From Haliotis asinina (taxonomy: Eukaryota > Mollusca > Gastropoda > Lepetellida > Haliotidae): 64,000 bases of DNA. Shown piece by piece: positions 12,394 through 24,760 of the stretch (positions are counted from its first letter, which is position 1; every line of letters starts with the position of its first letter). The notes beneath the pieces are model-generated. The model saw nothing but the letters and a program-made list of their open reading frames with translations. It was not told the DNA's origin and ran no database searches. A program made the translations under genes and the position numbers. Location: contig NC_090281.1 of NCBI RefSeq assembly GCF_037392515.1, forward strand, positions 45,236,645-45,300,644, read 5' to 3'.

Positions 12394-15300
12394 GATGATG
12401 ATGATGATGCTGGTGATGATGCTGGTGATGATGATGATCATCATCATCATTATCATTGGGGTGTGAATTGGAAAATAAATTGTGTTGCAATATATAGCGT
12501 ATTTCTAGGAACGTAAGTGTTTGACAGTGAGTGACGCAATCCTGTCTTGTACACTTTAAGTCCCTAAACATATATGATATGGTTCTGATAACAGGAATCT
12601 CCAAATTAGGTTGGATATTGAGGGATGCTATTTTTTATTTTACACAGTTAATAGAATTACAGTATGCCGTTTTGTGGCTGCATAACAATGGAAAATACTT
12701 GTTGTGAATGAAAGTCTGTGGTGGTTTTAATTCAAACCATAACGACCACAAAAATGGTCCATGTTCTTTACCCCATATAGAGATTCTATACCTATCCTAT
12801 GCCACCTATGCCACAACACCTATCGTTTGGAGAGCGTTGAAACGCTACTGCAATATACCGGTACCCCGGTAATATCTTGTACTGTTAATCATGATGACGA
12901 CGGTGCTGTTGGTGTTGTTGATGTTGATGATGACAACGACGACGGCAGTGGTGTGATGATGATGATTGTGATGATGATGCCTCCCGATCAATTATCTCCT
13001 GTTTTATCGTTTACAACTATCAAGTACAATGAGAACACTCAATAACGCCATCATTACCCAATATGATCTGAAGATGAAAATATTTACATTTTCGTACTGA
13101 AAAACATTCGAATAATTACCGTATTTTAAGACCCTTTAGTTTTGGAAAATTATGCAACACGACTATAATGAATGCCATGTAAAAAACGACAGCAATGTAT
13201 CTTAATGACATCTCTTCTTATTCAAAGCACTGCTCTTATCATATAGCTACCAAAATGCCCGTTAACCATCAGCTTCACACATCGTCAACATCAAAAGCTA
13301 GTCCCACCTCCTTATCAAGATACGGATACACACACCAAACGGCTCCATCTTCAAAGTACTACATCTGTATTCAAACCATTAGAACCGACTGTTATTTCCA
13401 AGGCCTGCCAATGATTGTCTTCATTTTAAGAGCGAGAGTATCAGTTTATAACAATCAGCGCACATACCACCTGGTATGGCGTTCACATGGCTTTCACAGA
13501 ACAGTAGGCTTTTATATCCCTGTCGTGTTGACAAGCTTTGTGTGAAACCCTACACTTTATCGGGTGTCTCATCTTCGGATAAAAAATCTGTTGAGCAAAA
13601 GGGGGTTTCGGTTTTTTTATTCCGGAAAATGAGGTATTGTTGTCTCCTGGCTCCCAGTTTTTATTCTTCTCAGAACGCTTCTTGCACTGTAAATGCAAAC
13701 TTTTTTCTATCCCAAATGAACTCTCAGGTTGGAGCAGATCTGATTGCAGGATTCCGGCGTGTGTTTTGGAATCATCATGATGCAGTCTTGTGTGTCAGCT
13801 AAAAGTGCCAAACATTGAAAACCATCACAAACAAATGCAACGGCGCCTAAATACACCAGACTTAGCAGTCAAACTGGGGAATTGTATCAGACCCTGAACA
13901 TGGGAAGGTTGCCGTCTGTGACCCTGAATTAAGATAGGTCTTTGCTAATGACTGAAAAATCTTCGAAATGTGTCACCGGTTTGAAATATTTTTCATAAGA
14001 AACCTTTCATATGGCTGCGATTAATACGCCAGTTTAACATTAACGTTCCCCTTAAGACTCAAATTTGCCACGTTAATCCAACGGCAAAAGAAAGTTTCTT
14101 GTGGAATTGATCCACGAATATATGGGTGACTTTACAATGATAACAAATTCCTGGAGTTCAAATTAAAGTGGTATTTAAATTCATGGCAATGACTTCTTGT
14201 TCCAGTCAATTTTAACATTTAACGACACCTTCCGTGCTTCTTATACCCTACATAGAACGGAGTTGAGGGGTGTCATCCCAAGCAACTTTTACGAATCTTA
14301 TCCAAGTTGTTTTAATGGCCTTTAAGTTTTTCCAAAGTCTGACCAGAGTTGACGAGAATATGTATCTGATTCATTGACTGCTCTTTCGGATTCGTAAATC
14401 TCTGAATTACACTCTTTCTTTTACACAAGTACCATTCAACACTGTTGCGAATTCCAGTCAAAACCCCAGTCTAGCCTTCTAATTCAGTAGGTTCCGTCTT
14501 GCCGTCCGAGACACGTGGATATTATTTACGACGTTTCGGCGACGACCGCTGGCGTCAATGATAAATCCCCAGCCAGTGATAATCCTTTTTGGACGAGTCT
14601 AGACTACATATAATTTGACTGTATTGTAGTCATCTGAAGAATAATTTCGCCCATAAAACAAAAAGGACACACAAAAGACCAATCCTTTGCCTCGTATGTT
14701 TAACTGACGTTATCCGGAAACGTCAAAATGGTGAATTAATGTACGTTTTATTGACGCTGTCTCTTCACAAACCGTCTGATCACGTATTTTCTCGCACTGC
14801 AATATTTACATCACGAGATTTCAACCCCGTGATACACCTTTGATAACCTTTTGATGTAGGAACCCCTCGGCTGCAAAACAGTCTTCAGCTCACCTAGCGG
14901 AAACGATGACGGAGATACTATCTTCGTAATGACTGTTTAAAGAGTAGAGTAATCGCCGCGAGCTGGGATTTCACCGAGGGATTAATATGAGAGTATGAAA
15001 AGAGTTCTGCGATGAGGACTGTAATCTTTGATATGAAGATTACAGATTAGCCACTACAAAAGATGTAATGATGTGGGGACAATCTGTGTGTTCTATTGTA
15101 TCTCATACTCAGATTGCTTCCTACAGATTTTCCTCAGATATGAAAGCAGGGATCTGTATCTGACGAGCTGTGATTAAAGCCACAGGGGATGATTCAAAAG
15201 AAGGAACCAGGTTGTATTTCCTGAAATAAATTCATCCAGGGTTTTTCCGGTCCTCTTCACATGGATGTGTGAATTTCTGCGTTTTTAGTGTGATTGCTTG

Positions 15301-15544
15301 CCGCTGCCATGAATGTATTTGAGAGTCATGAACTACTTTTCCAATGCAGCTATGAATATCTTAGTAACTGTTGCATTTTGATGAAAGAAACGGAATAAAC
15401 CAAAATTATGCTTCGGTTTTGTATAATCAGGAACGAAACATGCGTATAAAAGGCCATACTTCGTTGCTTCATGTACATGAGAGAAACTGTTGTCCTTGTA
15501 AGCAACGTCGTTCCGTGACAACAAGAATCCTTCCCCCAATTACC
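11626..15544. other. Unique AT-rich spacer
   Basis: The only structure is the GAT/ATC microsatellite at 12361 and the looser GAT stretch at 12888. Frames at 13195 and 13476 (about 110 codons) match nothing I know. Confidence 0.5.
12361..12455. repeat. (GAT)n that flips to (ATC)n
   Basis: GAT triplets with ggt and gct variants turn into ATC, giving a perfect 24-bp palindrome at 12426-12449. A looser GAT stretch follows at 12888-12980. Asp- or His-rich frames are by-products. Confidence 0.9.
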
Positions 15545-15753
15545 CGTGAAGATCCAGGCTAGAATTGATCTTCAGTAACCCATGCTTGTCTCCCCGTGGA
15601 AATCCGGGTTAGAATCGAGTCGACTAACGGGATCATTTGGTCAGTCTCGCTGACTTGGTTGACACACGTCTGGTACAGTTCCATTACTTTCAGACCGCTG
15701 CCATATAACTGGAATATTGCTGATTGTGGCGTAATACTTAACTCACTCACTCA
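15545..15753 (+). mobile_element. Retroposon, family B
   Basis: It starts 'gtgaagatccaggctag' and continues with 'cgactaacgggatc', 'ctgacttggttgacacac', 'ccgctgccatataactgg' and the tail 'aactcactcactc'. The centre is shorter than in the copy at 16190, and part of the 5' end ('gaaatccgggttagaatcg') is repeated inside it. Confidence 0.65.
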
Positions 15754-16189
15754 TTCTAGCCGTAGCGACTCTCCAGACTTCAATCCACAATGAACTCAAA
15801 CACCTTGTCGCAGCAACAGCATAAACAACAACAAAGAAATCGACGACCTGCTTTCATTTTGTTTACACAATTGAAATACTACGATCCTAGTTTCAATCGC
15901 GAAACAGAAAGTACTGTGTACTAGCTGCCCGATCATCGTCAAAAAGAAAGGTTCCACTGTTCGGTGCCAACATCTCGAGTGGTCATTCTTGTCATTTTGA
16001 TCAATAATTCTACTTCGAGCTTTCCTCGCTGTTCTTAATATCACTTGACATTTTGATCCCTCCGTTTTTTCTAAATGTCAACAATTTTCTTGTGAAACAG
16101 TAGTCCGAGTGAAACAGGTTACCAGTCTAAACAATGACCCCCTTCAGCTTGGAGGACCCGAATACTCGTCTAGAAATGACAGAAACCGG

Positions 16190-16446
16190 GACCCGTGAAG
16201 GTCCCGGCATAGAATAGGCCTTCGGCAACTCATGCTTGCCATAAAAGACGATTCTGCTTGTCGTAAGAGGCGACTAACGGGATCGGGTGGTCAGGCTCGC
16301 TGACTTGGTTGACACGTGTTATCGGTTCCCAATTGCGCAGATCGATGCTCATGCTGTTGGTCACTGGATTGTCTGGATTGATTGACTCGATTATTTACAG
16401 AACGCCGCCATATAGCTGGAATAAAACTAAACTCACTCACTCGCTC
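16190..16446 (+). mobile_element. Short retroposon, family B, full copy with target-site duplication
   Basis: This copy starts 'acccgtgaaggtcc' and carries the family hallmarks: 'cgtaagaggcgactaacggg', 'ctgacttggttgacac', 'gatcgatgctcatgctgtt', 'cactggattgtctgg', 'ccgccatatagctggaat' and the 'aaactcactcactc' tail. It is flanked by an 11-bp direct repeat, acagaaaccgg, at 16179-16189 and 16447-16457. That fits target-primed retroposition. It encodes nothing. The same family recurs at 2776, 3810, 15545, 22215, 41652, 43703 and 62815. Confidence 0.75.
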
Positions 16447-16992
16447 ACAGAAACCGGAGCTGGAATAAGCTGGAGGAAATCATGTCGCATACATGCATAT
16501 GCGTTTAACTTATAACAAGTTTTTCAAGGTGTGAAGGCGCAAAGGAAATACCGGATGTTATTTTCCTGCATTTAAATAAACAGGTGAGCATAAGAATATT
16601 TTAATCGAATAATAAACATCTTTTCTACATAAGTGTCCGTATCTTACTAATTCTGGTGGTTACATCAGCTCCGACGTAATCGTTCGTATTAAAATATTTT
16701 CTTATCAGTGAATAATGGGGAAAGGAACGGGTCTGTTTGCACGTCTTCATTTTAAACAGGATTTCGTTTGAAACAACATGAACGGGTTTTAGTTCCTTGA
16801 GGAAAATTAACTGTTTACGCTGCAATAAAATCTGTTACTGGTGTGAGACGTACACTGGCTATACTGTACATCATCCCTATTTCCACGTTCTCTAGTAAAG
16901 ATTCCAGTACCCTAATATGTGTTTAATTTTTCTTCATAAGAGTATCCAGTATTTTCAATATAGTTTCCTTTCTAGTTTCCAATCTCCATTCC

Positions 16993-17160
16993 AGGAGCGA
17001 TTGGGGTAGCCTAGTGGATACAGCGTTCTCTAGTCAAGCCAGAGGCCCGGGTTTGAATCCCCACATGGGTACAATGTGTGAAGCCCATTGCTGCTGTTCC
17101 CCGCCGTGATGTTGCTGAAAATTGCTGAAAGCGGCGTAAAACCGTACTCACTCACGCACT
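16993..17160 (+). mobile_element. tRNA-like SINE, family A, with target-site duplication
   Basis: A tRNA-like head ('ggggtagcctagtggataca' as A-box region; 'gggtttgaatcccc' as B-box) is followed by 'aatgtgtgaagcccattgct', 'ttccccgccgtgatgttgct' and the tail 'gcggcgtaaaaccgtactc'. The 8-bp repeat tccattcc at 16985-16992 and 17161-17168 flanks it. It landed within a pyrimidine-rich minisatellite. It is not a functional tRNA gene: there is no complete cloverleaf. Confidence 0.75.
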
Positions 17161-17239
17161 TCCATTCCCAAGTTTAAGTTTCCGCACTGTCGCATTAATG
17201 CCTTTATACTGGTATATTCAGTTCAATCGCTACTTCTCC

Positions 17240-17790
17240 GGTTACTCATACGCTTTAGTTTCTCATTCACACGCTATAGTTTCCCATCTTGCTGTAGTTT
17301 CTTATTCTCTTGCAGTAATTCTTCATTCTCTTGCTGTATTTTCTCATTTCCTCGGTGTAGTTTCTCTTTCCCTGACTCTCATTTCATCGTAGTTTCTCCT
17401 TCTCCCACTCTAATTTCCTCACTGTAGTTCTCCTCTTGCTATAGTTTCTCCTTCTCTTTCTCATTTCCGTGCTGTTGTTTCTCGTTTCCTTGCTATAGGC
17501 TCTAATCTCCTTGCACTGTTTTCTCAATCTCCTATGGTCCGAAACGTTGTGTTCTCATATAAAGAAGTTGATATCCATAAAATCTTCACTCTTATGCGTT
17601 TCACTTCTAAATGCCCTTCAAAGACTTGTTTCCTATTCACTTTTGCATAATTTCTAATCTCCCACTATAGTTTCCGATTCTCTTGCTGCGCGTTCTTATT
17701 TTGCTGCTATAGTTTCTTCTTCTCTTGTAATAACTTCTCATTCTCTTGCTATAGTTTCTCACTCTTTTACTATAGTTTCCCTTTCTGGGC
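17240..17790. repeat. Pyrimidine-rich degenerate minisatellite
   Basis: Loose repeats of 'tatagtttctcattctcttg' (about 22-24 bp) run through this stretch, with a non-repeat gap at about 17525-17640. Related sequence at 16920-16992 suggests the array once began before the SINE at 16993. Confidence 0.6.
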
Positions 17791-18005
17791 AATGAGCTTC
17801 AAGTTACTGATTAAGTCGTACTGGTTGATTTCCATCAACCACATTGTTTAAACTGCCGGCCAGAAGGAAGTATTCAACCATATTTGATGGCTGCTGAAAC
17901 AAAACGTACAAGAAATGATCATTTAATGATCGTGTATTGGGCACAGGTATCATATGTTATATTAGTGTTGCATAACAGGGAACGTCCACACAGGTACATG
18001 AATTT

Positions 18006-18142
18006 GGTTTTGAGACGCCTTTCGCTCTTTTCAAAACAAAATCTTCAAGGGGGATTCCAAATATGGGCTTCACCTCTGTAGGAAAATCGAACCTGTGTTT
18101 TCGGCTTAAGGAGCGGACGCCTTAACCACTAGACAACTCCAA
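18006..18142 (-). mobile_element. tRNA-like SINE, family A, diverged
   Basis: 'ttgagacgcctttcgctctt', 'ggattccaaatatgggcttc', 'ggaaaatcgaacctgtg' and 'gccttaaccactagacaac' are the reversed body, B-box and A-box regions. Confidence 0.55.
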
Positions 18143-18961
18143 CGGGCACGCGAGGTCTTAAGGTCTTGTGAACAGTCATGGCCAGAGTGAAGCAGGTTTT
18201 ATAGATGATAGCTACAACTGACAATGGATCTGGCATAATGTCATCATAATGAAGAATATTTCAACAAGACACGAACTATAATTCGACGGTAAAACGGGAT
18301 CCATGATTCTGTTAACTTTAGAGCATTTTGCTTTAATTGGACAGTAGACTGCCATTATTTGGGCATTACTGTAGTTGTGGCATTTTAATGATGACTTGAA
18401 TAATTAGTTTAGGTTAATAAATTTATTGTAATCCAAGTTGAGAATGGTGTGGGTCGTGTCATATTATTTTTCTGTACGTTATTAAAATTCGTGAAAGTAG
18501 TTTTTTAAAGACATTTCGCGAAATGTTAGGACATTGAATGAAGCTGATCTTATTACAAGGTATGGGTATTATTGAATAGATTGGATTACCGGGCACTATT
18601 TTCCATAATCTGGTGCATAAAGACTTTCAGGTATATTCCTGGAAAATACCATGGAGTCAATGCGCAGTTCATTTTAGTCTACATAGATGAAGAATCGTCA
18701 GTTATCTTCCGGAACAGCATAATTGCGAAATAATAATAACGTTCTAGCGACGGCAAAAGTTGCTCGCGAAAACGGTGAGCACATCCTGCTCTGCAATGTG
18801 TATTGTCACGGACGAAACAATTCAGAAAATGACTGAACACTGATATCACTTAACTCATGACGTAAATAGGTGCACGAGCTCTGAGTACATAGGCCGAGTT
18901 CAGATAAGTATGTAAGTTCAGCGCTAGAAATTAATTATTGTCTGTGTCTCTACTGAGTGTA

Positions 18962-19078
18962 GGGGCTTTGGGGCTGCCTGTTGATTAAAGCGTTCGCTCG
19001 ACACGGGTTCGATTCCCACGTTGTATTGCTGGAACATTGCTAAAACCGGCGTAAAACCATACCCACTTACTCACTCCA
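18962..19078 (+). mobile_element. tRNA-like SINE, family A, internally deleted
   Basis: The head ('gttgattaaagcgttcgctc', 'cgggttcgattcccac') joins straight to the tail ('attgctggaacattgctaa', 'ccggcgtaaaaccatac'). The central part seen in other copies is missing. The A and B box regions are well kept. Confidence 0.65.
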
Positions 19079-22000
19079 ATGAGAGTGAACGGGGAAATAG
19101 TAACCAGACCTCAAGCTTGTACAAATCTGCCATGCAGACTTATTTGTTCTTTTAATGTACAATATCAGACTTTACAATTCGGATCTTTTAATATTTTCAA
19201 CATCACGAGTAAAATGTCAAACGATTTTCATGCAAAGTTACGGGAGTCATTATAGTGTTATGTACACTTTCAGAAATATTTGTTTTAAAGTTCCTTTTAT
19301 TTTTTATTATTAATTACTTGATATTTTAGACTTACCCAGTATCAGATGACAATTCCGCTGTACATTCATAAAGTATATTTTAAAATCAACTTTGACATGA
19401 TCCCTCTCGTGGCAGAAGGTTTGAAGTCTGGTAATAGGACGAGTTTGTGTCTCTTCAGGCTTTCTGATTGGTCAGTCGTATTGTCTGACTGACACATGAC
19501 GATTGGCTGTTGTAATTATCAGCCTGTGTTAAACCACGATCTTGTTTCGGTGTAATGAGTGAAATCTGCTGACATTTTGTTTTAAATTCATAATCGAGTT
19601 TGCGGACAACCAAAATGGCGTTTCAACGCCTAGAATCAACCTTGTGTGGACTGCTTATTTGTCCAAGTCTATCCCCCTTTAAGGAGCGGTAAACCAGGAA
19701 GTGGAAAAAAGTATCTATTCAAGGTATGCAGGCCCAGGTAATTCCTTAGGGCCCATTAAAGATATACATAAAATAACAGTAAATTATCTCTCCACAAATT
19801 CTGATAAAGTTGGTGATTACTTGGCACTAATCACGATGTTCAGTAAAAGTTTAGAATTTAGAGGTTTGTTTGGTTTTTGTTGCACTCAGGAATATTCCAG
19901 CTTTATGACTGCACCGGGCTGTGTACACTACAAAGAGCAATCCCCATTACAAGAAAGATCAGCTAAAAGAAGAATCCATTGTACGATGCCGACTTTGTTA
20001 TGAGCCGGTGTTTATGAAACTTATCAAACACCCGGTGTCCACGAAAAGATGAGCTTGTCCTGCCCTACTGGTGGTATCCGCGACCAGATTTTCTTTAATC
20101 TAACTATTTTTTTTATTTACGATACAGTTTATCTGCTTTTCGGTATTTATACCATGTAACATGTAAAGGGTTAAGTTTTTCACTTACCATTTACACCGCT
20201 CTTGTCTTGAAAAAGGTGAATTACAAATTTCCGGAAAAAATACAAACAGAAAGTCTATAAACATTGCTTCAGGCATTTTAAAAAACATTTTTAAGTTGGC
20301 CTTTTGACTAATTTTGAAATTTTCTGAAATTCCAAGATCTATATTGATGTTATCCCCGTGTTTATCTAATTTTGATTTTTGTCTGGGGGATTTCTTTCAT
20401 ATCTTTCATTGTTTTGTAATCCATGCATTTCGCAAGTCAGAAATACAACGCGAGAAATAACCTTGAATTCAAAGTAAAACAACGAATCGTAACATGAACA
20501 GATTTCAAGTCTTAAACATTATTATTGTATAAATATCAATATAATTATGATCACAACTCGCTGCTTAACAAGCCCTACAAGCATAGGGAGACATGGTGTT
20601 CTTTACTAATGGCTGCTTTTAATATTCAAATCCCAAATTTGTAAGAGAAGAATATTTCATAATAAATCTTATGTGACACTCAAAAGATTTCAGAGGTACG
20701 ATTTCTCTACAAAATCTGTAATTTTCCCTCTTATTTCACCGACTGCGCGTTCACCAGCAAAGCAAATCTGAACAGTTTGAAAGAAGGGCGTGCACCGCAC
20801 GCATGCACCTCACGCAAAACACGTGGCCCATCTGTCGCCAAAATATTAAAAGCAAGCGGATTTCAAATATTCAGCGTAGCAAAAAATTAAAAGATGTAAC
20901 AAATTTTTCAGCGAGATTATTTTATCAAATCGATATGGTGTTACAAGTTTAAGCCTTAAGTCGACCCGAATAGGGTTTACTATTAATTCCATTAGCTATG
21001 ATCAGTCGTATAGCCAACAGTATGTCGATGCACAGTATTGGACTATGACTTTGAGGTCACGCGACATAACAAGTAATTTGTTTAATGGAATATACGGCAC
21101 AGCAGACTGGAGCTATTGCCGTGTAAGATGGCATTAGCGAAAGGGGAAAATTGCCCTTGCAATATGTTTTTCCAGTTTACGGCAATTCGTCTTTCTTTCA
21201 ATATGGCGACAGGTCGTGAAATGTTCCGTCGAGTTGGAACTTGAAATCAGGCTTGATTTACTAAAGTGCTCCTATCCATATCTGTGTTGATAACGGAGTG
21301 CCGTCTGTCATGTTCTGGACGTGTTCTGTTCGGTATATTGCTCTGGCCAGCTGGGAACCCATCCTGTCTGTGTCCAGAAGATGGATGTGCTTGCTCTGGG
21401 ATGTTCCCCTCAGAAAGAGCCATCGCAAACATCAGGATTAATCTCTTAATGACTACTTGTGCCCATCGGAACAATGACATTATTCGACCGTAGACAAAAG
21501 CGTTAATTATTATCAGTTTGTAGTAAAAACAACATAAACAAAGCAATAAAAAATATGCTATTACGTATATTGCAGAAGGATACCCGTTGACCTGATAACG
21601 CAATGTATTTCTTCTGATTATATTTTAAGTTTCTTAAGAAAAAAGGATGAGCCCAGTGACGTCGAAGCGCCGTCATTAATACTATAAATCACCCACGATT
21701 TGTCTTCATAGTTTTCAGGAAAATATCATATAAACGTGCTCAATTCTAGTTTCACCAGGTTACCGAACAACTAATAAATTAATTCAAACAAGTCTACAAA
21801 AATAAGGCAATCAGGCATTTGATAAGTTTAAATAGGCTTTATACAGTTTCTACATGAAGCCAACCTGATAGACCCTTGTATCATGACGCAAATGGTCTCC
21901 ACCATTAAAACAATAGTTGATTATAGTTTGCTGAAAATAACACGTCTTAGGAAAGTACGTAAGTGAATGGTGCATAATCTCCCATCCACGAAGGAACAGA

Positions 22001-22214
22001 CTCATGTATTTCCAAATCGCCTCCGTATAGCTGGAATATTGCTTAGTACGTCCTTGCACACCAACTGACTACTAGTTAACGGACGTATTAAGGTGTGGAT
22101 GAGTTACTATAGTTTTACGCCGCTTTTAGCCATATTTAAGCAGTAGTAAAACAGTTGGTTAATCCGACGTAGTTACGGTGATTTCAAAACTTGGTAGAAA
22201 ATGTCAGTTTTTTT
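19079..22214. other. Unique spacer
   Basis: A YY1-like CAAAATGGCG lies at 19611-19620. At 21247-21603 a - strand frame of 118 codons sits in a GC-richer patch: its C-terminal 60 codons are polar (Ser, Gly, Asn, Arg), and could be an exon, but no domain is seen. The rest shows nothing. Confidence 0.45.
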
Positions 22215-22372
22215 CCACTCAGCAACATTATAGTTATATGACGGTGGTCTTTATTTAATCTGGGACCAGACAATCTCGTGATTGACGTCGTGAACATCGA
22301 TATACGAAAGTGGGATCGCAAGATACGTATGAACCATTTATAAGTCCCGTCAGTCGCCTCTTTCGACAAACA
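22215..22372 (-). mobile_element. Retroposon, family B, 3'-truncated
   Basis: The reversed family order is 'cactcagcaacattatag', 'gggaccagacaatctcgtg' and 'cagtcgcctctttcgaca'. A separate reversed tail ('gttttacgccgcttttagcc') sits at 22100-22141 and a + strand tail ('gtatagctggaatattgctt') at 22024-22047, so several insertions overlap here. Confidence 0.5.
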
Positions 22373-23186
22373 AGAGTTGATGGAGACAAATTCTAGTACG
22401 ATACAAGTGTGTGGATAAAATCATAACAAAAATGTTAATTCCAACACTGCATTAGTTTTTTTTGCCCGGCGCGACGATCACTGCAGAAGCAATATTCAAA
22501 TGCATGCATGACAGTTTTTCGTTTTTTGACACGGACGATGTATTTTGCAAAGCAGGTCAATAGCTCGCGAAAACTCTCATCACTATTTGTAGGCGAGGAA
22601 GCTTGTTCCAACGCCCATGAGATACGTATTGTGTCATATTCGACCTTTTTTGCGAACACCTTTACTGCAATCGGTTATTGTCAGCAATCATATCGGTATA
22701 CAGATTGTGATGACATTTAATGTCGTCATACCCATCAAGCTTAAAAATGCTTCATGAGGAGCACGACACTTAGCAGGATATTCTTACTTCTTCATCAGAT
22801 GAAGAAGCAAATCGGAAGCAGAGAGCTATATACGTATATATGAAACAACTGCTGTGATCAGACAAGAATGCTGGACATTTCACAAGAGAAGCTGGTAGTT
22901 AAGGGGCGCTGATTGGTAATAGCAATGTACAAATAGAAGCCAGGAATATTGACAACATTTTCAGGGCTAATGTGCCTTTTGGGTACAATTGAATTTGTTT
23001 CATGGTATTATCGGGAGAGACTATGCACTGGTGTTGACATTTTGAGGCGCGTCCACTTGGTACCGTCGACGTAGATGTCAGTGATCATGGTGCAGATGTG
23101 GATATTGATTCAGATGGGCGGCAGTTACATCTTTGTGCCACCATTTACCAAACTAATTACTGCTTGTATTAGATGAAGATGTGCGT

Positions 23187-23290
23187 GTTGACGTAGATAT
23201 AGAATCTGGTGTTGATGTAGATATAGAATCTGGTGTTGATGTAGATATAGAATCTGGTGTTGATGTAGATATAAAATCTGGTGTTGATGT
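23187..23290. repeat. 24-bp tandem repeat, four and a third copies
   Basis: Copies start at 23187, 23211, 23235, 23259 and 23283 (partial), built on 'gttgatgtagatatagaatc'. On the + strand one frame reads G-V-D-V-D-I-E-S repeatedly. A similar acidic stretch at 23065-23130 is in another frame with stops between. Minisatellite or remnant of a coding repeat. Confidence 0.75.
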
Positions 23291-23479
23291 CGTTTTAGCT
23301 TTCTATAAACAATTCAAGGGGAACTAACTACCATTAAGATTGAGACAGCGTAATTTCTCTCGCCATCTTGTAGATATTCGGGTCAACAGACATGGCAAAC
23401 CGCGGGCTGACACAGTAAGAAACGATCCTTATTTTCAATCAAAGCGAGTCCACGATGTATCCATTCAGTTTGCCGACAG

Positions 23480-23765
23480 TTCCTCCTTGTATCCACCAGA
23501 TCTGCAGTCGGTCCCTCATTGTATCCACCAGATCTGCAGACAGTTAATAATTTTATCCGTCCTATCTGCAGGCAGTTAATCATTTGTTCGAAATGTGGCC
23601 AATCCTTCATGGCATCCACTCGATCTACAGAGAGATCTCCTTTGTATTCGCCCGATCTGCCGTCAGTTCCTCATTGTAGCCACCCGATCTACAAACAGAC
23701 CCTTATTGTAGCCACCCGATCTACAAACAGACCCTTATTGTAGCCACCCGAGTCAGACAATCCTT
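23480..23765. repeat. Minisatellite, about 32-37 bp unit
   Basis: About eight diverged copies of 'tgtatccaccagatctgcag' plus 'acagttcctcat' are present. The last two ('gtagccacccgatctacaaa') are nearly identical at 32 bp. No gene. Confidence 0.7.
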
Positions 23766-24459
23766 ATTGTAGCATGATTCAAACCACTCTGGTCAGACAG
23801 AAATGTGTAAGAAGGACGCCTGTATATTTCAGTGCTATAAAGTACGGAAACTCAAAACTGACTACTAAATTAATTCATTAAATTATACAAAAAACGACTT
23901 CACCGAAAGACAGTGAAAACTGGCATTTCGAACTTCCGTCGGAAACTGTTTATTACAGAGACAATCCCAAGAACAATGTAGAGATTTAATCATTGCCTAT
24001 AACAGGTCGTAGGCTGGACGAGTCTCTCGATCCGCACTTCGTGTCGCCAGTTACTCAACACCATGACATGTATTTCATCAAGGGCACTAGACCGTTGGAA
24101 TCATCCAAAATATCTGTGGAGTTATTCCCCTTGTTATTGAGGCCATGTACCTGTCACTATGTCCGTGAGAGACCGTGTACTTGCCACGGTGCACCCTTCA
24201 AGTCTGACTTGAAAACCGCGTCCGTGTCATGCCGTAGCAGACGTTGGCGATAGCTTCATTGTCCACTACTTGAATCCGTCGAGCAACGAGGCGGGAAAAG
24301 AGAGTTAAAAATATTAGACTCTGCTCAAACCACCTGGGTTCGGCCATTCAATTCGTCTGCAATCCGAATTTGATCAGCTTAATATCAGGAGCGTAATGAA
24401 ATTTAACGTACTATTCAGGACCCTCTGGTTTGTAAAAAGCTCCGGCACGGAGGCCAATC

Positions 24460-24760
24460 AAGCTAATGCGTTTAAACTATCACCCTGGGACTTCGAATTC
24501 CCCTGCGCTGCCAGCAGTCTTCGCGAGCCGCCATCTTGAGAAAAGTTCCCGCCAAATTTAGCAAGAAAGGCGGGAGATGTTTCACGTGCGAAGCAGACGT
24601 CACGAATTTTCATCAAATATCTTCTTCCTGGCCATCGAAGCGTAATTGTAAATTTATGACCAGCTCTCAATTTTTGACGGCACGCTTTTGACGTGATAAT
24701 TATATTGGACTCGCGACACCTCGGATTTCTCGTCCTCGCTCTTATCTAGGGAGCCTGTCC
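24460..24760. promoter_or_regulatory. GC-richer block with E2F- and YY1-like sites
   Basis: GCCGCCATCTTG (24527-24538) is a YY1-type site. TTCCCGCCAAA (24546-24556) and GGCGGGA (24569-24575) are opposed E2F-like sites. This is single-copy sequence that stands out from its AT-rich flanks. It could be a promoter of an unseen transcript or a distant enhancer. The local 70-codon - strand frame is not convincing. Confidence 0.35.

Noticed and set aside
16993-17070. tRNA gene
   Set aside because: A- and B-box words are present, but there is no full cloverleaf, and the same head is joined to a SINE body here and elsewhere. It is a tRNA-derived retroposon.
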